Position numbers and translations under genes: made by a program. Below the pieces are notes generated by a model, which was not told the origin of the DNA, did no database searches, and saw nothing but the letters and a program-made list of their open reading frames with translations. From an uncultured Ruminococcus sp. (GTDB taxonomy: Bacteria > Bacillota > Clostridia > Oscillospirales > Ruminococcaceae), in contig CALCRR010000331.1 of assembly GCA_937894495.1 (NCBI GenBank), forward strand, positions 1 through 10,375: a DNA stretch of 10,375 nt. Direction: 5' to 3'. Positions 6,725-10,375 of the stretch are shown piece by piece. Position 1 is the first letter of the stretch. The number at the start of each line of letters is the position of its first letter.

Positions 6725-7615
6725 TTACTTATTCAGCTTTTTCACCGCATTCAGAAACCGCTTTACGGTCTTGCTCGGTTTCGGTGCATGAAGCAGACCG
6801 AAGGGCATGGAATAGTCCCAATCCACAGGCAGCGTTTTCAGCAGCGGGTGGACATTCGACCAATTGTCAATGCACATCAGGACATGATCGCTGTTCTCGC
6901 AATCGTTGAACACCGAGAGATTGATGAAATCAAATGTCACGATGTTGATCTCAGGGTGTTCTTCCGTGAGCCATTTGCGGAGCCTGTCCGTTTCCTCGTT
7001 CCAGCCCTCACGGATCAGCATGATCGACCTGCCGTGCAGGTCTTCCACGGTCAGCCTGTCTTTTTTCGCAAGAGGATCATAGACCGATACTGCACAGCGC
7101 ATAGGTACATCTGCTACGAACTGCGCCGCACACTGCCAGTTTTTCAGCGCTCGTTCATCATAAACTCCGCACACGATGTCAATGTTCTTTCCCATGTTTT
7201 TGAGTATCTCTCTTGCGTTTTCGGGCGTATTCTCAAACGGAACAAGCTGAAATTTTATGTCGGGAATTTCCTCTCTGATCTGCGTCCACATATCAACGAC
7301 AGTCTGTCCGGGTGTCATGGTCGATGTACCGATACGAAGCACAGAGGGTTGTGTGTCATCGGCTTTCTTCGCACGCTCCACCGATTCACGGCAATATGCG
7401 ATGATATACCGCGCATCCTCATAGACCGATTGTCCTGCCTTTGTGAGCTGTAATCCTCTGTGAGTACGTGTAAAAAGTCGGACACCGAGACTATCCTCCA
7501 ACAGATTGATCTGCTTGATGACCGCAGGCGGCGAGATAAACAGTGCTTCCGCCGCTTTATTGAAGCTGCCGCTGTCAGCGACAACAATGAATGTGTCGAG
7601 CTGGTGGTTGTACAT
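6725..7615 (-). CDS. LysR-type transcriptional regulator, probable regulator of the whole cluster
   Basis: This 296-residue protein has normal length for the family. Residues 1-60 are the winged helix-turn-helix (YNHQLDTFIVVADSGSFNKAAEALFIS at the start, then QINLLEDSLGVRLFTRTHRGLQLT). It is followed by a linker helix and an effector domain from about residue 93 (VLRIGTSTMTPG) to the end. Such proteins bind DNA as tetramers at an upstream recognition dyad near -65 and a second site near -35, and respond to a small molecule. The start ATG 7613-7615 follows AAAGGAG by 7 nt. The gene is alone between units 1 and 2, with its own promoter carrying a variant of the same dyad. It is the only regulator in the cluster, so it is the natural candidate for all four operators. 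That link is inference. Confidence 0.94.
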   Translation of the reverse strand: MYNHQLDTFIVVADSGSFNKAAEALFISPPAVIKQINLLEDSLGVRLFTRTHRGLQLTKAGQSVYEDARYIIAYCRESVERAKKADDTQPSVLRIGTSTMTPGQTVVDMWTQIREEIPDIKFQLVPFENTPENAREILKNMGKNIDIVCGVYDERALKNWQCAAQFVADVPMRCAVSVYDPLAKKDRLTVEDLHGRSIMLIREGWNEETDRLRKWLTEEHPEINIVTFDFINLSVFNDCENSDHVLMCIDNWSNVHPLLKTLPVDWDYSMPFGLLHAPKPSKTVKRFLNAVKKLNK

Positions 7616-7650
7616 AATAATGCTCCTTTCGTGGGAATCTGCTATATTAC

Positions 7651-7679
7651 ATTATATCACAGCATCGACGAAAAAGCAA
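7651..7679 (-). promoter_or_regulatory. Promoter of the LysR gene
   Basis: Read on the - strand: -35 TTGCTT (7674-7679), a 17-nt spacer, then TATAAT (7651-7656) preceded by TG. Predicted start about 7644, with a leader of about 29 nt. The -35 matches consensus at only 3 of 6 positions. Confidence 0.8.
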
Positions 7680-7684
7680 GCATA

Positions 7685-7696
7685 AACCATTAGGTT
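7685..7696 (-). promoter_or_regulatory. Variant dyad operator at the LysR promoter, probable autoregulatory site
   Basis: On the - strand this is AACCTAATGGTT, with the same AACC and GGTT half-sites as the other three operators but different central bases. It ends only 5 nt before the -35, with its centre about 46 bp before the predicted start. Being 18 bp closer than at the flavodoxin promoters, a bound protein would sit close to or over RNA polymerase. This suggests self-repression. Confidence 0.7.
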
Positions 7697-7702
7697 AATA
7701 CC

Positions 7703-7737
7703 GAAAGACCTGTCCAAACATATCAGACAGGTCTTTC
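7703..7737 (-). terminator. Terminator of unit 1
   Basis: The arms 7703-7714 (GAAAGACCTGTC) and 7726-7737 (GACAGGTCTTTC) are perfectly complementary over 12 bp around an 11-nt loop. It starts 7 nt after the stop of the flavoprotein gene at 7745. The - strand stem ends in CTTTC with GGTATT after it, so the T-tract is short. Confidence 0.8.
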
Positions 7738-7744
7738 ATACATC

Positions 7745-8191
7745 TTATACCTTTGCAGACAGCTTTTTTGCATCGGAGAAGTTCACGATCATACCCTCAT
7801 AGGAAAGACCGTAAAGCCCTGCAAAGCGTGACATTGTATATTCTCCGGCTTCAAGCATCCACTTTTCGGATGCTGCTCCCTGAAAGATAAAGAACAGCTT
7901 ACCGCTCAGTTCTCCTTGCCCGACCGGACCATAGCATCTATCAAGCAAAGTACGCACACTGCCACAGATGTTGTGCCAGTAAAGCGGAGAGCCGATCACA
8001 AGCACATCTGCCGCCTTGATCTTTGCGATCACCTCATCAAACTGATCGTTAGGGAGCTTCTGTCCGTACACGCCGATCACATAGTCTGTCAGATTCAGCG
8101 TTTCGTAATTCTTACCATTCAGCAGTATCTTCGCAAGTCCGGCAGTATTTCCATCAGCATTCGGGCTGCCGTTGATAAATAAAATGCTCAT
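7745..8191 (-). CDS. Small NAD(P)H-dependent FMN-reductase-like flavoprotein
   Basis: The protein has 148 residues when started at ATG 8189-8191 (MSILFINGSPNADGNT). I chose this start because AAGGAG lies 7 nt before it and the flavin-phosphate loop GSPNADGNT (8-16) then sits at the N-terminus as the family requires. The frame is open further upstream, to 8272, but that part overlaps the AKR and has no family similarity. VLVIGSPLYWHNICG (64-77) is the second flavin-contact segment. This fold includes NADPH:FMN reductases, quinone reductases and iron-sulfur flavoproteins. At 148 residues it is shorter than the usual 170-200 and lacks an obvious Cys cluster. It begins 11 nt after the AKR stop, with the stop codon inside its ribosome binding site, so translation is likely coupled. 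Last gene of unit 1. Confidence 0.85.
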   Translation of the reverse strand: MSILFINGSPNADGNTAGLAKILLNGKNYETLNLTDYVIGVYGQKLPNDQFDEVIAKIKAADVLVIGSPLYWHNICGSVRTLLDRCYGPVGQGELSGKLFFIFQGAASEKWMLEAGEYTMSRFAGLYGLSYEGMIVNFSDAKKLSAKV

Positions 8192-8202
8192 ATCATTTCT
8201 CC

Positions 8203-9090
8203 TTACCAGTTCTTTGTTTCCTTTTCGCTGCGGTTGTTCTTCTTGCGTTCCTCGACCATCTTCACGAACCACTCCACCATTGCAGGATCATAGTGGGAGA
8301 AGAACGAGCTTGTCGCCGTATCGAGGGAGGCGATCGCTGTCATATCCTCATCGGACAGTACGAAATCGAAAACGTCGATATTCTGTATCATTCGCTCTCT
8401 GTGTGTGGACTTTGGCAGCACCACAACACCGCGCTGGATATTCCAGCGGAGCATGACCTGAGCAGCGGTCTTGCCGTATTTTTTGCCGATGTTCACAAGC
8501 GTTTCATTCTCAAACAGACCGCCTCTGCCCTCGCCGAAGGGCGCCCACGCCTCACACTGTACGCCGTACTTGTCCATGTACTCCTTGGCGACCTTCTGCT
8601 GATTGAGGACGTGCGTTTCCACCTGATTGACCATTGGCACGATGTTCGCAAAGCTGGCAATGTCTACCAGTCTGTCGGGATAGAAGTTGGATACGCCGAT
8701 CGCACGGAGAATTCCCTCATTGTAAAGCTCCTCCAATGCACGGTATGCACCGTAATAATCGCTGAACGGCTGGTGCAGGAGCATCAGGTCGAGATAGTCC
8801 GTTTTCAGCTTTTCGAGGGAAGTGTAGACCGACTTCTTGCATTCCTCGTAGCCGTAATGCTCCACCCATACCTTAGTTGTCAGGAAAATATCCTCACGCT
8901 TGATGCCCGATTTTGCGATTGCTGCCCCGACTTCTTCCTCGTTGAAATAGCTCTGTGCGGTGTCGATCAGGCGATAGCCCACCGAAAGTGCATCGGTCAC
9001 GCATCTCTCGCACTCGTCCTTTGTCACCTGATACACGCCGTAGCCGAGCATGGGCATTTTGATCCCGTTGTTAAGCTGTACATATTCCAT
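8203..9090 (-). CDS. Aldo/keto reductase, 2,5-diketogluconate-reductase-like (paralogue of 1291-2151)
   Basis: This 295-residue enzyme has an intact tetrad: D43 and Y48 in RLIDTAQSYFNEE, K73 in FLTTKVWV, and H106 in LMLLHQPFSDYYGAYRA. IGVSNFYPDRL and VVLPKSTHRERM are also present. It aligns closely with the AKR of unit 3 over the full length. It differs at the C-terminus, which has a lysine/arginine-rich extension (EERKKNNRSEKETKNW) that the paralogue lacks. ATG 9088-9090 follows GGAGG at 8 nt, with the ribosome binding site inside the end of the flavodoxin gene, 3 nt between the genes. Middle gene of unit 1, between two flavoproteins. Expected to reduce small carbonyl compounds with NADPH; the specific substrate is not readable. 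Confidence 0.93.
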   Translation of the reverse strand: MEYVQLNNGIKMPMLGYGVYQVTKDECERCVTDALSVGYRLIDTAQSYFNEEEVGAAIAKSGIKREDIFLTTKVWVEHYGYEECKKSVYTSLEKLKTDYLDLMLLHQPFSDYYGAYRALEELYNEGILRAIGVSNFYPDRLVDIASFANIVPMVNQVETHVLNQQKVAKEYMDKYGVQCEAWAPFGEGRGGLFENETLVNIGKKYGKTAAQVMLRWNIQRGVVVLPKSTHRERMIQNIDVFDFVLSDEDMTAIASLDTATSSFFSHYDPAMVEWFVKMVEERKKNNRSEKETKNW

Positions 9091-9093
9091 AAT

Positions 9094-9804
9094 TTATTCC
9101 TCCGTATTATCGCTGATATATCCCTGACCTTTCAGCCAGTTTGTTACTTCATTCAGATCGGTATTATTTCCGTTGAAACCCTCTGCGACCGTTGCCCCGT
9201 CACATTCGTCCTTCAGCAGCTCATAGCCCGAATCCACGCCGCTGCCCTGATTTGTGCAGAACGGAACAATGGTCTTTCCGCTGACATCGTATTCCTCAAA
9301 GAAAGAACCTATCGGCATAGGGGCATTGAACCACCAAATGGGAAATCCGACATAGATCGTGTCATACTGATCGAGATCATCGGGAAGTCCGATCAGCTTC
9401 GGACGGGTGTTAAACAGTTCCTCCCAGAACGCACGGTAAGCAGTCAGCGGATAACTCTCATAATAGAGCCTGCTTGTCTGAATACTGTACAGATCTGCAC
9501 CCGTTGCTTGCTGAAACAGTCTTGCAACGTACTCCGTGTTGCCGTAAACATTTCCGCTGTTATCCGTTCTCATACTTGCCGATGAAACAGCATCGGTCTT
9601 GTCGAGATCGACTACATCTGCCTGAGAGAAATATACCACGAGCGACTTCGTTCCGCTGTCGCCCCGAATGATCGTATTATCCTTCTTGTTGCTCTTGCCG
9701 CCCAAAATGATGATAAGCGATATGATGACAGGTATCAGGAGGACTACAAGAAGTGCTTTCAGAAGTCCCTTGACCGTCAGTTTCTTTTTTGCCTTTTCTT
9801 CCAT
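9094..9804 (-). CDS. Membrane-anchored flavodoxin
   Basis: This 236-residue protein begins with a lysine-rich stretch (residues 3-16), then one long hydrophobic segment (about 14-35, VVLLIPVIISLIIIL). A short linker follows, then a flavodoxin domain from residue 53. The charge balance favours the N-terminus inside and the flavodoxin domain outside the cell. SLVVYFSQADVVDLDKTDAVSSAS (54-77) is the first strand plus the same type of insert seen in the lipoprotein paralogue. QYDTIYVGFPIWWFNAP (146-162) and CTNQGSG (183-189) are the FMN loops. The start ATG 9802-9804 follows GGAGG by 7 nt. No signal peptidase site is obvious. First gene of unit 1, with its own promoter and operator. The topology is a prediction; the fold is clear. 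Confidence 0.9.
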   Translation of the reverse strand: MEEKAKKKLTVKGLLKALLVVLLIPVIISLIIILGGKSNKKDNTIIRGDSGTKSLVVYFSQADVVDLDKTDAVSSASMRTDNSGNVYGNTEYVARLFQQATGADLYSIQTSRLYYESYPLTAYRAFWEELFNTRPKLIGLPDDLDQYDTIYVGFPIWWFNAPMPIGSFFEEYDVSGKTIVPFCTNQGSGVDSGYELLKDECDGATVAEGFNGNNTDLNEVTNWLKGQGYISDNTEE

Positions 9805-9836
9805 GATAACACCTCCGATTCGTGTTCCTTGTGTGT

Positions 9837-9865
9837 ATTATACCATGAAAAGAAGGCTTTGAGAA
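9837..9865 (-). promoter_or_regulatory. Promoter of unit 1 (flavodoxin, AKR, FMN-reductase-like)
   Basis: Read on the - strand: -35 TTCTCA (9860-9865), a 17-nt spacer, then TATAAT (9837-9842) preceded by TG. Predicted start about 9830, leader about 26 nt. The bases GAAAC directly before the -35 match GAGAC and GGAAC at the other two flavodoxin promoters, a possible second regulator contact. Confidence 0.87.
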
Positions 9866-9888
9866 GTTTCGATTGGTTATATGGTTTT

Positions 9889-9900
9889 AACCTTTGGGTT
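9889..9900 (-). promoter_or_regulatory. Dyad operator of the unit 1 promoter, probable LysR-type binding site
   Basis: On the - strand this is AACCCAAAGGTT, the third identical copy, again exactly 23 nt before the -35 and centred about 64 bp before the predicted start. Unlike the other two copies it is not next to a stop codon, so its conservation cannot be explained by coding sequence. Confidence 0.82.
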
Positions 9901-9931
9901 ATAGCTTTCTTTACGAAACTTATGAATAATC

Positions 9932-9968
9932 AAAGGGCAATGCTCCAATCGCAGAAGCATTGCCCTTT
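9932..9968. terminator. Perfect 13-bp hairpin between divergent genes
   Basis: The arms AAAGGGCAATGCT (9932-9944) and AGCATTGCCCTTT (9956-9968) are perfectly complementary around an 11-nt loop, with T-containing sequence on both sides (CCTTG on +, GATTATTC on -). It has the form of a bidirectional terminator, but no gene ends nearby: the genes on both sides point away from it. It may insulate the cluster, or be left from a gene that once ended here. Confidence 0.6.
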
Positions 9969-10008
9969 CCTTGTGCTATGAAAGTATTAGTCTTGAAGTG
10001 TCATGAAA

Positions 10009-10043
10009 GTTGACCGATTGTTGACCAAAGCAGTATGTTGACC
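10009..10043. repeat. Three direct copies of GTTGACC upstream of the right-hand promoter
   Basis: GTTGACC occurs at 10009-10015, 10020-10026 and 10037-10043, with starts 11 and 17 nt apart. A perfect 6-bp inverted repeat, ACTGCG/CGCAGT (10061-10066 and 10073-10078), follows just before the -35. No small gene is apparent between 9969 and 10083, so this stretch is probably control DNA for the gene at 10175. Confidence 0.45.
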
Positions 10044-10083
10044 GCCGAAATCGCCCGAAAACTGCGTATTTTCGCAGTGAGGG

Positions 10084-10112
10084 TTGAAATTCTTGCGATA
10101 ATATGCTATAAT
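10084..10112 (+). promoter_or_regulatory. Strong promoter of the right-hand gene
   Basis: -35 TTGAAA (10084-10089), a 17-nt spacer, then TATAAT (10107-10112) with TG at 10104-10105. Near consensus, so it should be active without help. The leader to the start codon is about 56 nt, and no riboswitch-like structure was recognised in it. The AACC-N4-GGTT dyad is absent, so this gene is probably outside the LysR regulon. Confidence 0.85.
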
Positions 10113-10174
10113 AATAGAAACACCGATGCCGCCGCTGGACGGCATCCCATCCCGCTGCAAAGGAAGTGATCGCA

Positions 10175-10375
10175 ATGTGCCTGCTTGCACCTCCGCCGCT
10201 CCCGCATCTGACGCTCTCGCTCCACCATTACTCCTACACCGGCGATGTCGCTGCAATGGCGCTCTGCATCACGATGGCAGTGCTGATCTATTTCAGCCAT
10301 CTCCGCAAAAACCGCACCCGCCTCGGCATCATGTATGTCACGCTGCTCGAGCTCTTCATCTCGGCTGCCGCGCAT
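10175..10375 (+). CDS. N-terminal part of a membrane protein, possibly a signalling protein (partial)
   Basis: The first 67 codons of a gene run off the right edge. ATG 10175 is supported by AAAGGAAG about 9 nt upstream, a stop codon in frame at 10115, and the promoter at 10084-10112. The segment has a hydrophobic stretch at residues 24-41 (DVAAMALCITMAVLIYF), a basic loop (RKNRTR), and the start of a second hydrophobic stretch (50-66). This resembles the start of multi-pass N-terminal sensor regions in GGDEF-type proteins of gut Firmicutes, with the similar phrase YTGDVAAMALC. I saw no catalytic domain because it lies outside the window, so that assignment is a guess. The gene is divergent from unit 1. 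Confidence 0.7.
   Translation, partial: MCLLAPPPLPHLTLSLHHYSYTGDVAAMALCITMAVLIYFSHLRKNRTRLGIMYVTLLELFISAAAH

Noticed and set aside
8192..8272. Upstream extension of the FMN-reductase-like gene, giving 175 residues
   Set aside because: The extra 27 residues overlap the end of the AKR gene, are highly charged and unlike the family, and the internal ATG at 8191 has a good ribosome binding site right before the FMN loop.
8293..9585. Long open frame of 430 codons on the + strand opposite the AKR and membrane flavodoxin
   Set aside because: It has no ribosome binding site, its translation resembles no family, and it mirrors two - strand genes with complete catalytic motifs. It is open only because of codon use on the other strand.
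405..9804. Bilirubin reduction or another named gut reductive pathway
   Set aside because: Flavodoxin-like proteins appear in such pathways, but no matching catalytic reductase of the old yellow enzyme type is present here, so naming a pathway would be unsupported.
9987..10256. 89-codon - strand frame over the right-hand promoter and gene start
   Set aside because: It covers a near-consensus + strand promoter and the start of a hydrophobic protein with a ribosome binding site; its translation is arginine-rich and low in information.
1..10375. CRISPR array, transfer RNA or ribosomal RNA genes, insertion sequence
   Set aside because: No regularly spaced repeats, no cloverleaf or rRNA sequence, and no transposase or integrase frame were seen on either strand.

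Overview
The window looks like chromosome of a Gram-positive gut or rumen Firmicute, most likely a Ruminococcus or close relative. The evidence is the AGGAGG-type ribosome binding sites, the extended -10 promoters (TGnTATAAT), the lipoproteins with LTGC lipoboxes, and an esterase that ends in a dockerin-like repeat. The genus is an inference from style, not from a marker gene.

Layout. A gene fragment enters from the left on the + strand (1-105), followed by a hairpin and then a strong bidirectional terminator (222-257). Everything from 405 to 9804 is on the - strand and is one gene cluster, read right to left as four transcription units. Unit 1 (9804 to 7745) is a membrane-anchored flavodoxin, an aldo/keto reductase (AKR) and a small NAD(P)H:FMN-reductase-like flavoprotein, ended by a 12-bp-stem terminator. 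The LysR regulator gene (7615 to 6725) stands alone. Unit 2 (6626 to 2759) is a lipoprotein flavodoxin, a double-esterase lipoprotein with a dockerin-like tail, and a second type of AKR. Unit 3 (2660 to 405) is a cytosolic flavodoxin, another AKR and an alpha/beta hydrolase. A divergent + strand gene, probably a membrane signalling protein, starts at 10175 from its own strong promoter.

The main discovery is regulatory. The dyad AACC-N4-GGTT occurs upstream of all four promoters in the cluster. At the three flavodoxin promoters the 12-mer is identical and lies exactly 23 nt from a weak -35 (TTCTCA or TTCACA), which itself lies 17 nt from a TATAAT preceded by TG. This puts the dyad centre about 64-65 bp before the predicted transcript start, the classic recognition position of a LysR-type activator. 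At the LysR gene's own promoter a variant dyad lies only 5 nt from the -35, which suggests autoregulation. The three units therefore look like a single LysR regulon made of repeated flavodoxin plus AKR modules.

How the parts may work together: each unit opens with a flavodoxin placed in a different compartment (membrane-anchored facing outward, lipoprotein, cytosol) and adds an NADPH-dependent AKR and one variable enzyme. A coordinated response to an incoming ester, carbonyl or redox-active compound, with hydrolysis, carbonyl reduction and single-electron carriers, fits the content. The substrate and inducer cannot be read from the sequence.
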